From positions 930,001 through 994,000 of the forward strand of contig NZ_CM003768.1 in assembly GCF_001547525.1 (NCBI RefSeq): a stretch of DNA of 64,000 nucleotides. Reading direction: 5' to 3'. This document shows, one piece after another, positions 1 to 8,054 of the stretch. The position numbers and the translations under genes were made by a program. Every line of letters starts with the position of its first letter. The first letter of the stretch is position 1. The stretch comes from Burkholderia anthina (GTDB taxonomy: Bacteria; Pseudomonadota; Gammaproteobacteria; Burkholderiales; Burkholderiaceae). The notes under the pieces are model-generated. The model saw nothing but the letters and a program-made list of their open reading frames with translations. It ran no database searches and was not told the DNA's origin.

Positions 1-1
1 C

Positions 2-520
2 GTCGGGTCCGTGTTCGCGTTCGTGTACCTGATGGTGTTCTGCACGATGGCCGCGTACGTCGCGTACGGCTATCTGATCCGCCATACGAGCCCGATCATC
101 GCGAGCAGCTGCATGTACGTGAATCCGATCGTCGCGGTCGCGCTCGGTGCGCTGCTGCTGGGCGAACCGGTGACGATGGCGACCGTCGTTGCGACCGTCG
201 CGATTCTCGGCAGCGTCGGGTTGTCGTTCGTGTTCGATCCGGCGCGTCGGCCCGCGGCTGCTACGGCCACCGCCTCGGCCGCCACTTCACCGGCCGCACC
301 GGCCGCGGCGGTGGAGCAGGCGCTCACAAGCGATGCTTCGCCGCCGTCCGAGCCGATGGCGACACCCGATCCGGCGCCGATTCTCGCGCCTTCGGCCGTC
401 CCGTTGGCGGTACCGACGCCTGCCGCGGTCATGGATCCCGGCGCGGTGATCGACCCGGCCCCGGCGTTCGCGCCGCCGCCCGCCGCCGCCGAGCCGGCCG
501 CCGCGCGCACCGACGCGTGA
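2..520 (+). CDS. DMT/EamA-family transporter, C-terminal part (5' truncated by window edge)
   Basis: The gene enters from the left edge, so the start is not visible. The readable part begins with hydrophobic membrane segments and a typical EamA-repeat end: an Ile-Ala-Ser-Ser stretch, then a GALLLGEPVT motif followed by a glycine-rich last helix (visible residues about 1-75). This matches the second half of drug/metabolite transporters, inner-membrane proteins that usually export metabolites or amino acids. After the last helix comes an unusual tail of about 90 residues made almost only of Ala, Pro, Val, Asp and Thr. The tail is probably cytoplasmic, disordered and lineage-specific. Substrate unknown. 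Confidence 0.8.
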   Translation, partial: VGSVFAFVYLMVFCTMAAYVAYGYLIRHTSPIIASSCMYVNPIVAVALGALLLGEPVTMATVVATVAILGSVGLSFVFDPARRPAAATATASAATSPAAPAAAVEQALTSDASPPSEPMATPDPAPILAPSAVPLAVPTPAAVMDPGAVIDPAPAFAPPPAAAEPAAARTDA

Positions 521-556
521 CGCCGCCGCTGCCGCAGCAGCCGCAGCCGATCCCGC

Positions 557-1756
557 TCAGCCGCGCCGGCCGCCGCGATGGTGGGACCAGCCGGCGAGCG
601 CGGCAAACAGCAGGCCGGCCGCGCACATGCCGGTCCAGCCGAACGCGCGCCATGCGGCGACGCCGGCCGACGAGCCGAGCGCGCCGCCGATGAAGTAGCA
701 CACCATGTACACCGTGTTCACGCGGCTGCGCGCGTCGGGCTTCAGCGCATAGATGCGCGACTGGTTCGAGATCTGCGCGGCCTGCACGCCCACGTCGAGC
801 ACGATCACGCCGATCACGAGCCCGACGAGGCTCGACCCCGACAGCGCGAAGATCACGAACGACAGCGCGAGCAGCGCGATCGCGAGCGAGATGATCGCGC
901 GTGGGCCGCGCGTGTCCGCGAAGCGGCCCGCATAGGGCGCGGCGAGCGCGCCCGCGGCGCCGACGATCCCGAACAATCCGGCTGCCTGCGGGCCGAGATG
1001 GAACGGCGCGCCGGCGAGCAGCAGCGTGAGCACGGGCCAGAATGCGCTGAACGCCGCGAACAGCGCGGCGCCCGTCAGCGATGCCTCCCGCAGCCCGCGC
1101 AATTCGACGGCCAGATGCCACATCGAGCCGAGCAGCTTGCCGTACGACAGCGTCGACGTCGGCGAGCTGCGCGGTAGCCGCAGCACGATCACGACGGCGA
1201 GCGCGACGAGCGCCGCGACCGAGGCGGCGAACACCGCACGCCAGCCGAAATACTCGGCGACGAAGCCGGCGGCGGTACGCGCGAGCAGGATGCCGAGCAG
1301 CAGGCCGCTCATCACGGTGCCGACCGCGTGGCCGCGTTCGGCCGGCGGCGCGATTTCGGCGGCGAACGGCACGGCCTGCTGCGCGATGGTCGCGAGGATG
1401 CCGATCGCGAGGCTCGCGACCGCGAGCACGGCCAGCGACGGCGCGGCGGCCGCCACGATCAGCGCGATCGACAGCCCGGCGATCTGCAGCAGGATCAGCC
1501 CGCGGCGATCGAAACGGTCGCCGAGCGGCGCGAGCAGGAACATGCCGGCCGCATAGCCGAGCTGCGTCGCGGTCGGCACCGCGCCGATCCATGACGCGCC
1601 GTCCGGAAAGGTCGCGCGGAAGCTGTCGAGCAGCGGCTGGTTGTAGTAGATGTTGGCGACCGACACGCCCGCGATCGTCGCGAGCAGCAACAGCAGGCTG
1701 CGCGAGTAGTGGGGCGAGGCGGCGTCGGTCGGACGGTCGGTGGAGGCGGTGGACAT
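557..1756 (-). CDS. MFS transporter (DHA1-like, 12 TM)
   Basis: A 399-residue inner-membrane transporter of the major facilitator superfamily. After a short Ser/Thr-rich N-terminus the first helix leads into an IYYNQPLL motif, and the loop between helices 2 and 3 carries the signature LAPLGDRFDRRGLI (about residues 75-90). The length and two sets of hydrophobic segments fit the 12-TM DHA1 efflux group (YnfM/AraJ-like). It converges with the DMT gene to its left (36 bp gap) and is separated from the phosphodiesterase operon by about 170 bp. Drug or sugar efflux is the family's usual role; the substrate cannot be read from sequence. Confidence 0.88.
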   Translation of the reverse strand: MSTASTDRPTDAASPHYSRSLLLLLATIAGVSVANIYYNQPLLDSFRATFPDGASWIGAVPTATQLGYAAGMFLLAPLGDRFDRRGLILLQIAGLSIALIVAAAAPSLAVLAVASLAIGILATIAQQAVPFAAEIAPPAERGHAVGTVMSGLLLGILLARTAAGFVAEYFGWRAVFAASVAALVALAVVIVLRLPRSSPTSTLSYGKLLGSMWHLAVELRGLREASLTGAALFAAFSAFWPVLTLLLAGAPFHLGPQAAGLFGIVGAAGALAAPYAGRFADTRGPRAIISLAIALLALSFVIFALSGSSLVGLVIGVIVLDVGVQAAQISNQSRIYALKPDARSRVNTVYMVCYFIGGALGSSAGVAAWRAFGWTGMCAAGLLFAALAGWSHHRGGRRG

Positions 1757-1922
1757 GGCGGCGGCAACGGAGTGGGGCGGCGCGGCAGGCGGCGCACGCG
1801 TCGGATGCGCAGCAGGCCGGGCGCCGGTCGAGGCTGCCGATCATACCGGAGCGACGCGAATCCTGCCGGCGGCAAGCCGGCGCGACGGGCCGGTCGCCGC
1901 CCGTCACCGCGCTTCACATCGG

Positions 1923-2747
1923 TCAGTCGACCAGCTCGCCCGTCGGCTCGTAGAACGGATACGGCCCCGCGCCTTCGTCGATATACACGTGATGCGACGT
2001 CATCCCCGTATCGGGCGCATGACGGTGGACCGCGAACGCCGGCGGTTCGAGCCGGAACGCCGACGGCGCGTCGGCCCGCAGGTCGAACGCGACCTGGTGC
2101 GCGGGCGACGGCACCGCGCACGCGAGCGTGCCGCCGAAGCGCGTGAACATCGTGCGGTGTACGTGGCCGCACAGCACGCGCTCGACGTTCGGATGCGCGC
2201 GCAGCAGCGCATCGAGTTTCGCCGCGGCGCCGGGTGCGAGACGCAGCTTGTCCATGTGGCCGATGCCCGACACGAACGGCGGGTGATGCAGCGCGACGAT
2301 CACCGGCTGCGCGCGCGCGGCGTCGAGTTGCGCGGCGAGCCACGCGAGCCGCGCGTCGCACAGGTCGCCGTGGCTCGCGCCCGGCACCTGCGAATCGAGC
2401 GCGAGCACGCGCACCACGCCGACGTCGAGCGCGTACTGCACGAATTCGCCGTCCTGCAACTCGGCGCGATCGGCGAACGCGCGGCGCAGACCGGCACGGT
2501 CGTCGTGATTGCCGATCATCAGGTAGTACGGCATCTCGAGTGCCGCGAGCAGCTCGCGCAGGTTGCCGTACTCTTCATCGTGGCCGAAGTCGGTCAGGTC
2601 GCCGGTGACGAGCACGGCGTCGGGGCGCGGCACGAGTGCGTTCAGCTTCGCGACGCAGCGCGCGAGCGCGGCCGCGGTGTCGACGCGCCGGTACGCGAGC
2701 TGGCCCGGCCGCTTGATGTGGAGATCGCTGATTTGAGCAAGCAGCAT
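1923..2747 (-). CDS. Calcineurin-like metallophosphoesterase (phosphodiesterase, CpdA/GpdQ-like)
   Basis: A 274-residue binuclear-metal phosphodiesterase. Motifs in order: the first metal site ISDLHIK at residues 6-12, VTGDLTD, IGNHDD, ALHHPP and CGHVH near the C-terminal third. This is the full metallophosphoesterase set, close to the cyclic-nucleotide/glycerophosphodiester subgroup. The ATG at 2747 is chosen because GAGGAA lies just upstream and the DLH motif sits at the expected distance; a longer in-frame start at 2810 lacks support. It is the last gene of the lacI-ABC transporter operon (84 bp after the ATPase gene). That context suggests it acts on the imported compound, for example a phosphodiester, rather than on cAMP; this is inference. 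Confidence 0.85.
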   Translation of the reverse strand: MLLAQISDLHIKRPGQLAYRRVDTAAALARCVAKLNALVPRPDAVLVTGDLTDFGHDEEYGNLRELLAALEMPYYLMIGNHDDRAGLRRAFADRAELQDGEFVQYALDVGVVRVLALDSQVPGASHGDLCDARLAWLAAQLDAARAQPVIVALHHPPFVSGIGHMDKLRLAPGAAAKLDALLRAHPNVERVLCGHVHRTMFTRFGGTLACAVPSPAHQVAFDLRADAPSAFRLEPPAFAVHRHAPDTGMTSHHVYIDEGAGPYPFYEPTGELVD

Positions 2748-2831
2748 CGTCGTTCCTCGGAATCGTCTGGTTGTTGTCGCGGCGGCGTGCGCCGTCGTGG
2801 GGGGCTGCATGCATGATGCCCGATCGGCGGC

Positions 2832-3863
2832 TTACGCGCCGAGCGCGATCAGGCCTTCCGGCGCGATCGTGAGACCGACCGCCGTGCCGCGCGCGAGCGC
2901 GATGCGGCCCGGTACGTCAATCACGAGCGCGTCGGGCGCCGCATGCTCGATCGTGAGCCGCGTGCGCTCGCCGAGGAACGCGCATGCGCCGACCGCCCCG
3001 CGCAGCGGCGCGTGCGCGGGATCGGCGAGTTGCGCGTCCTCGGGGCGGAAGAACCATTCGTCGGCCGCATGCGGCGTGACGATCGCGCCGCCCGTCGTGG
3101 CGAGCGCCCCGTCGCGCCATTGGCCCGCCAGCCGGTTCAGCGTGCCGATGAAGTGCGCGACCGTGCGGTTCGCGGGGTGGTAGTAGATCTCGCGCGGCGT
3201 GCCGATCTGCTCGATGCGGCCCGCGCCCATCACGACGATCCGGTCGCCGAGTTCCATCGCCTCGGCCTGATCGTGCGTCACGTAGACGGTCGTCACGCCG
3301 AGCGCGCGCAGCAGCGCGTTCATGTCGCGGCGCAGCACGTCGCGCAGCTTCGCGTCGAGCGCGGTCAGCGGTTCGTCGAGCAGCAGCACGCGCGGCCGCA
3401 CCGCGAGCGCGCGCGCCAGCGCGACGCGCTGACGCTGGCCGCCCGACAGTTGATCGACCGGTTTGTCCGCATGCGCGTCGAGCCGCATCATCGCGAGCAG
3501 TTCGTCGACGCGTTCGCGCAACGCGCGCGGCGCGGTCTTGCGGATCTTCAGCCCGTAGCCGACGTTGCCGCGCACCGTCAGGTTCGGAAACAGCGCGTAG
3601 TTCTGGAACACCATGCCGACCTGCCGGCGCTCGATCGGCAGCGCGGTCACGTCGTCGTCGCCGAACGCGATCGTGCCGCCGGCGTCCGGCGTGTCGAGCC
3701 CCGCGATCAGGCGCAGCGTGGTCGTCTTGCCGCAGCCGGACGGCCCGAGCAGCACGAGCGTTTCCCCGGCGCCGATCGACAGGTCGAGCGGCTCGAGCAC
3801 GCGTGTGCCGCGGAACGTCTTCGCGCAGCGGGTCAGGGTGATGGGCGTGGAATCGAGTTTCAT
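2832..3863 (-). CDS. ABC transporter ATP-binding protein (Fe3+/polyamine/phosphonate-type)
   Basis: A 343-residue ATPase energising the adjacent importer. Walker A is GPSGCGKTT (residues 40-48), the signature is LSGGQRQR, and Walker B is VLLLDEPL followed by the D-loop and the switch His in YVTHDQAEA. The C-terminal hundred residues after the ATPase core look like a TOBE regulatory domain, as in PotA/FbpC/PhnT/UgpC. It lies 24 bp after the second permease gene. It presumably works as a dimer on the cytoplasmic face of the two permeases. The sequence does not fix the substrate. Confidence 0.92.
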   Translation of the reverse strand: MKLDSTPITLTRCAKTFRGTRVLEPLDLSIGAGETLVLLGPSGCGKTTTLRLIAGLDTPDAGGTIAFGDDDVTALPIERRQVGMVFQNYALFPNLTVRGNVGYGLKIRKTAPRALRERVDELLAMMRLDAHADKPVDQLSGGQRQRVALARALAVRPRVLLLDEPLTALDAKLRDVLRRDMNALLRALGVTTVYVTHDQAEAMELGDRIVVMGAGRIEQIGTPREIYYHPANRTVAHFIGTLNRLAGQWRDGALATTGGAIVTPHAADEWFFRPEDAQLADPAHAPLRGAVGACAFLGERTRLTIEHAAPDALVIDVPGRIALARGTAVGLTIAPEGLIALGA

Positions 3864-3887
3864 GGGATCGGTAAAGTCAGCACAGGG

Positions 3888-4784
3888 TCAGCGCGGGCGC
3901 TTCTTCAGCGCACGCGTCCCGGACGGATCGACGCCGAGCCACTGCATCGCGACGAGTAGCGGCAGCGTCATCAGCAGGAACAGGATCGTGTACGCGCTGC
4001 CGACTTCGAGGCGCAGCGACGCATAGGTATCGGCGAGCCCGACCGGCAGCGTCTTGGTGTCGGGCGTATGCAGCATCCACGTGAGGTTGAATTCGCCGAT
4101 CGACAGCGTGAGCACCGCGAGCGCGCCAGCGACGATGCCCGGCCGCAGGTTCGGCAGCACGATCGTGGCGAAGCGCGTGACGAACGACGCGCCGAGGCTC
4201 GCCGCGCCTTCCTCGAGCGTGCGCAGGTCGGCGCCGGCCGCAACCGCCGCGACCGCGCGCACCATGAACGGCAGCGTGAACACGACGTGGCCGACGACGA
4301 TGAACCACAGGCTCATCCGGAATGCGGTGAAGCCGCCGTACACGACCAGCAGCGCGAGCGCCGAGGCCAGGCCCGGCAGCGCGACCGGCAGCACGAGCGC
4401 TTCCTCGATCGCACGCGCGACGCGGCTCTTGCTGCGCGCGAGCGCATAGCCGGCCGGCACGCCGACCGCGAGCACGATCGCGAGCGTCGCGAACGCGACG
4501 TAGAGCGACAGCGCGACCGAGCCGTGATACTGCTGCCACACCTGTTCGAGCCAGCGCAGCGTGAGGCCGCTCGACAGCCCGCGGAAATAATTGACGGTGA
4601 GGCCCGCGAACACCGACATCACGACGGGCACGATCAGGAACGCGCACAGCAGCAGCGTGACGCTCCATTGCAGCGCGGCGATCGCGCGCGCGCCCGTGAC
4701 GCGCGGTGCACGTCGTGCGACGCCGTTCGCATGCGACGGAGCGGGCGCCGACGACAGCGTGGAAGAGCCGGAAAGCGATTGCAT
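3888..4784 (-). CDS. ABC transporter permease, second subunit
   Basis: A 298-residue binding-protein-dependent permease with a hydrophilic N-terminus of about 30 residues, then six predicted membrane segments. The EAA loop that contacts the ATPase is visible around EEGAASLGAS...LPNLRPGI. It resembles the PotC/PhnV/FbpB-half type. It starts 10 bp after the stop of the first permease, so the two are surely co-translated and form a heterodimeric channel. The N-terminal Ser/Ala-rich extension is slightly longer than usual; the ATG at 4784 is the only good start. Confidence 0.9.
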   Translation of the reverse strand: MQSLSGSSTLSSAPAPSHANGVARRAPRVTGARAIAALQWSVTLLLCAFLIVPVVMSVFAGLTVNYFRGLSSGLTLRWLEQVWQQYHGSVALSLYVAFATLAIVLAVGVPAGYALARSKSRVARAIEEALVLPVALPGLASALALLVVYGGFTAFRMSLWFIVVGHVVFTLPFMVRAVAAVAAGADLRTLEEGAASLGASFVTRFATIVLPNLRPGIVAGALAVLTLSIGEFNLTWMLHTPDTKTLPVGLADTYASLRLEVGSAYTILFLLMTLPLLVAMQWLGVDPSGTRALKKRPR

Positions 4785-4794
4785 GAAGGATTCC

Positions 4795-5619
4795 TCAGGC
4801 CGCGGCGGCGGCGGTGTGGCCGGTGAAGCGGCGCGCGAGCGCGAGCACGGCCCAGGTGACGATGCCGAGCACGATCGACAGGCCCGCCGCCGTCGCGATG
4901 TTCGCGTTCAGCGTGAACTCGGTGTAGATCGTCATCGGCAGCACGTTCAGGTCGGTGGCGAGCGTAAAAGCGGTGCCGAACGCGCCCATCGCGGTCGCGA
5001 AGCAGATCGCGCCGGCCGCGATCAGGCCCGGCGCGAGCGCGGGCAGCACGATGTCGACGAAGATGCGCCACGGCGACGCGCCGAGCGAACGCGCGGCTTC
5101 CTCGAGCGACGCGTCGAGCTTCGACGCGGCCGCGATCACGGTGACGATCACGCGCGGAATCGAGAAATACAGGTAGCCGATGAACAGGCCGGCAACCGAG
5201 TACGCGAACACCCACTTGTCGCCCGTGAGCTTCGCCGACAGCATGCCGATCAGCCCCTGGCGCCCGGCGAGCATGATCACCATGAAGCCGACGACGACGC
5301 CCGGGAACGCGAGCGGAAACGTGAGCAGCGCGAGCAGCACGCGCTTGCCGGCGAATTCGCGGCGCGCGAGCAGCAGGCCCGAGATCGTCGACAGCGCGAG
5401 CGTCGCGAGCGTGACGCCCGCGGACAGCGCGACCGTCTCGCCGAGGCTCTTCATGTAGCGCGCATTGCCGAGCAGCGCCGCGTAGTGCGAGAAGAACGCG
5501 CCGTCGGCGGACACCTGCACGAGCGACGCCATCGGCAGCAGCCAGAACGCGGCGAATACCGCGAGCGCCGGCGCGACGAGCGCGAGGCGCCAGCGCAGCG
5601 GAAAAGTGAGGTCGAGCAT
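4795..5619 (-). CDS. ABC transporter permease, first subunit
   Basis: A 274-residue permease with about six membrane segments. The EAA-type coupling loop (EEAARSLGASPWRIF ... LPALAPGLI) lies around residues 170-200. The reading frame stays open far upstream through the binding-protein gene, but the ATG at 5619 is right: it starts the first membrane segment and lies 17 bp after the binding-protein stop. It pairs with the permease at 3888-4784. PotB/PhnU/CysT-like; the substrate is unknown. Confidence 0.9.
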   Translation of the reverse strand: MLDLTFPLRWRLALVAPALAVFAAFWLLPMASLVQVSADGAFFSHYAALLGNARYMKSLGETVALSAGVTLATLALSTISGLLLARREFAGKRVLLALLTFPLAFPGVVVGFMVIMLAGRQGLIGMLSAKLTGDKWVFAYSVAGLFIGYLYFSIPRVIVTVIAAASKLDASLEEAARSLGASPWRIFVDIVLPALAPGLIAAGAICFATAMGAFGTAFTLATDLNVLPMTIYTEFTLNANIATAAGLSIVLGIVTWAVLALARRFTGHTAAAAA

Positions 5620-5636
5620 CGGTTGCGTCCCGCGGC

Positions 5637-6665
5637 TTACTGCATCACTTGCAGGTACTGCTGGCCGAACGCCTGCTGGCCGGCCGCCATCTTGCCGAAG
5701 TCGACCGGCTTGGCGCGCGCGTATTCGCTCGCCGGCAGAAACTTCGCGGCGACGTCGGCGCCGAGCGCCTGCGCGCGCACCGGGCGCAGGTACGCATTGG
5801 CCCACAGCTTCTGGCCTTCGTCGGACAGCACGAAATCGAGCACCTTCCTGCCGTTCGCGTCGTGCGGCGCGCCCTTCACGAGGCTCATCACGTACGGCAC
5901 CGCGATCGTGCCTTCCTTCGGGATCACGAACTCGACGTTCGCGTTGTCCTTGTATTTCGCGCGATACGCGTCGAAGTCGTAGTCGAGCAGGATCGGAATC
6001 TCGCCGGACAGCACGCGCGCATACGCGGTCTGCTTCGGCACGATCGGCGCATTCGCCTTCAGCTTGCGGAACCAGTCGAGCGCCGGCTTGAAGTTGTCGA
6101 GGCTGCCGCCGAGCGCCTGGTTGACGGCGACGGCGCCCGCGTAGCCGACGAACGCGCTCGACGGATCGAGGTAGCCGACCATGCCCTTGTATTCGGGCTT
6201 CAGCAGATCGGCCCACGAGCGCGGCACCGGCTTGCCGTCGAGCGCGTCCTTGTTCACGAAGAAGCCGAGCGTGCCCGAGTGGATCGCGAACCAGTAGCCT
6301 TGCGGATCCTTCAGGTTCGCGGGAATGTCGTTCCAGTGCGCGGGCTTGTACGGTGCGATCACGCCCTTGTCCTTTGCCTGGAACGCCGACGACACGCCGA
6401 GGTAGACGACGTCGGCGACCGGACTCTTCTGCTCGGCGATCAATTGCGCGATCGACTGGCCCGAGTTCTTGTTGTCGAACGGCACGCGAATGCCGGTTTT
6501 CTGCTTGATCGCCGCGATCTGCGCGGCCCAGTCGGCCCATTCGGGCGGGCAGTTGTAGCAGATCGCCGTTTCGTCGGCATGAGCCGCAGGGGCGCCGGCA
6601 ACGAGCGCGGCAAGGGCGAGCGGCGCGGCAAGTGCGCGCAGCAGCGAGGTCAGGCGAAAGGACAC
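5637..6665 (-). CDS. ABC transporter periplasmic substrate-binding protein (family 1-like)
   Basis: A 342-residue secreted binding protein. The N-terminus is a signal peptide: Arg near the start, an Ala/Leu-rich core and cleavage probably after AAHA (about residue 30). The mature part has the class of fold seen in Fe3+, thiamine, polyamine and 2-aminoethylphosphonate binding proteins, with the conserved DVVYLG and LLDYDFDAYR stretches. The start is GTG at 6665, with a GGAG-type ribosome site a few bases upstream. A CPP motif with two nearby Cys (residues 36 and 39) starts the mature protein. The phosphodiesterase at the end of the operon hints at a phosphorus-containing substrate, but this is inference. 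Confidence 0.9.
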   Translation of the reverse strand: MSFRLTSLLRALAAPLALAALVAGAPAAHADETAICYNCPPEWADWAAQIAAIKQKTGIRVPFDNKNSGQSIAQLIAEQKSPVADVVYLGVSSAFQAKDKGVIAPYKPAHWNDIPANLKDPQGYWFAIHSGTLGFFVNKDALDGKPVPRSWADLLKPEYKGMVGYLDPSSAFVGYAGAVAVNQALGGSLDNFKPALDWFRKLKANAPIVPKQTAYARVLSGEIPILLDYDFDAYRAKYKDNANVEFVIPKEGTIAVPYVMSLVKGAPHDANGRKVLDFVLSDEGQKLWANAYLRPVRAQALGADVAAKFLPASEYARAKPVDFGKMAAGQQAFGQQYLQVMQ

Positions 6666-6725
6666 GGTGGGTCTCCGGGCGAGTGGGAGGGGGTGGTCGG
6701 TGTGCGTGGCGCGTGCGTGTTGCGA

Positions 6726-7751
6726 TCAGGCCTTGCGCAGTTGCAGGTCGGTGGCGGGCGGCGCAATCGTCGCACCGTCGCGCACCGCATGCGGCAGGAT
6801 CGTCGACGTGCGGTCGATCGCGGCGCCGCCGATGCATTCGACGAGACGCTGCCACGCGTGGCAGCCGATGTCGTGGTTCGGCGTCGCGACGCTCGCGAGC
6901 GGCGGCGCGAGCAACTCGCCGATCGCGATGCCGTCGAAGCCGAGCACCGACAGATCGTCGGGAATCGAGAAGCCCGCGCGGCGCAGGCCGCGCATCACGA
7001 CCATCGCGAGCAGGTCGTTGCTGCAGAAGAGGGCGGTCGGGCGCGTGGCGTGCGCGGTGAGATGCGCGAGCACCGCATCGGGCAGTTCGGGTGCGTTGAA
7101 GTCGACCTCGACGGGCGGCAGCGGGGCCACGCCGCTTTCCTTGAGCGCCTGCGCATAACCGAGATGACGCTGGCGCGCGCGATCCGATGCGGCGAGCGAA
7201 CCGGCCAGCATCAGCACGCGGCGGTGGCCGCGCGCGGTCAGCAATTGCACGCCGTCATGGGCGGCGCGGCGGTTGTCGACCGACACCGACGGACGGCGCC
7301 GCGTGTCGTTGTGCATCAGCACGTAGTGCGGGCCGTCGCGGTCGAGCATGTCGAGCAGCGGGTGCGTGTCCGCATCGGCGACGGTGAGGATCAGCCCTTC
7401 GACGCGCTGCTCGCGCAGCGTCTCGATCGCATGACGTTCGCGCGCCGCATCGTATTCGGTGGTCATCAGGATCAGCTTGAAACCGGCCGCGGTCGCGAGC
7501 GCGTCGATGCCTTGCAGGCAGTCGGCGAACACCGGGTTCGACAGCGTCGGCACGACGACGCCGACGAGCCGCGTGCGTTCGCCGCGCAGTTGCCGGCCGA
7601 GCGGGCTCGGGCGGAACTGCAGCGTGTCGATGGCGGTGCGGATCGTCTGCAGCGTGGCGGGGCTGACGGTATGCGGCGCGTTGATCGCGCGCGAAACGGT
7701 GGCGATCGAGAAGCCCGCGAGGGCAGCGACGTCCTTGATGGTCGAGGTCAT
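6726..7751 (-). CDS. LacI-family transcriptional regulator of the ABC transporter operon
   Basis: A 341-residue LacI/GalR repressor. The N-terminal helix-turn-helix is classical (TIKDVAALAGFSIATVSRAI, residues 4-23), followed by the hinge and a periplasmic-binding-protein-like effector domain with the VVVPTLSNPVFA start. The ATG at 7751 places the HTH at the very N-terminus; the in-frame extension to 7853 would add 34 unrelated residues. It is the first gene of a same-strand series (60 bp before the binding-protein gene). Two palindromes typical for this family lie 16-50 bp upstream of its start. It probably represses its own operon until an inducer related to the transported compound binds. 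Confidence 0.93.
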   Translation of the reverse strand: MTSTIKDVAALAGFSIATVSRAINAPHTVSPATLQTIRTAIDTLQFRPSPLGRQLRGERTRLVGVVVPTLSNPVFADCLQGIDALATAAGFKLILMTTEYDAARERHAIETLREQRVEGLILTVADADTHPLLDMLDRDGPHYVLMHNDTRRRPSVSVDNRRAAHDGVQLLTARGHRRVLMLAGSLAASDRARQRHLGYAQALKESGVAPLPPVEVDFNAPELPDAVLAHLTAHATRPTALFCSNDLLAMVVMRGLRRAGFSIPDDLSVLGFDGIAIGELLAPPLASVATPNHDIGCHAWQRLVECIGGAAIDRTSTILPHAVRDGATIAPPATDLQLRKA

Positions 7752-7766
7752 GAAATAACGCGATGT

Positions 7767-7801
7767 AAACGTTTTCGACGGGGGAATTATCGAAAACGTT
7801 T
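7767..7801. promoter_or_regulatory. Paired LacI-type operators upstream of lacI-ABC operon
   Basis: A perfect inverted repeat with 12-bp arms, AAACGTTTTCGA at 7767-7778 and TCGAAAACGTTT at 7790-7801, spaced by 11 bp. Each arm itself contains the 8-bp palindrome AAACGTTT (7767-7774 and 7794-7801), the usual centre of a LacI/PurR-family site with a central CpG. The two centres are 27 bp apart, about 2.5 helical turns. The position directly upstream of the lacI start fits autoregulation of the whole operon. Confidence 0.8.
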
Positions 7802-7857
7802 GTGACTTCGCGATGACGCATGCGACGCTTGTTTCGCGAACGGCACGACACAAACGT

Positions 7858-7895
7858 CAAACGGTTGACGGCGTCGGACGACGCGCAACCGTTTG
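7858..7895. promoter_or_regulatory. Second inverted repeat upstream of lacI operon
   Basis: CAAACGGTTG at 7858-7867 and its exact reverse complement CAACCGTTTG at 7886-7895. The half-sites resemble the LacI-type sites at 7767-7801 and have a similar centre-to-centre distance (28 bp). It could be an auxiliary operator for DNA looping or a site for another regulator. The rest of 7752-8054 holds no gene that I can support. Confidence 0.45.
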
Positions 7896-8033
7896 TATCG
7901 ACGGAGGCGGCGGCGCGGGATGAAATCGTCGGGCGTGGTGTCGGTATCGAATGCGCGGGCCGAGGCGGTGCGACGACGGCCGGTGTCGCGATGCGGCGCG
8001 GCGGAATAAGGGAACGCATGCGCCAAGCAATGG

Positions 8034-8039
8034 TAGAAT
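8034..8039 (+). promoter_or_regulatory. Probable -10 element of the tRNA-Leu promoter
   Basis: TAGAAT lies 16 bp before the first base of the tRNA, a spacing that gives a short 5' leader as usual for tRNA genes. No good -35 box is visible at the expected distance, so this is a modest call. Confidence 0.4.
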
Positions 8040-8054
8040 CGCGTCCGCCCTCTT

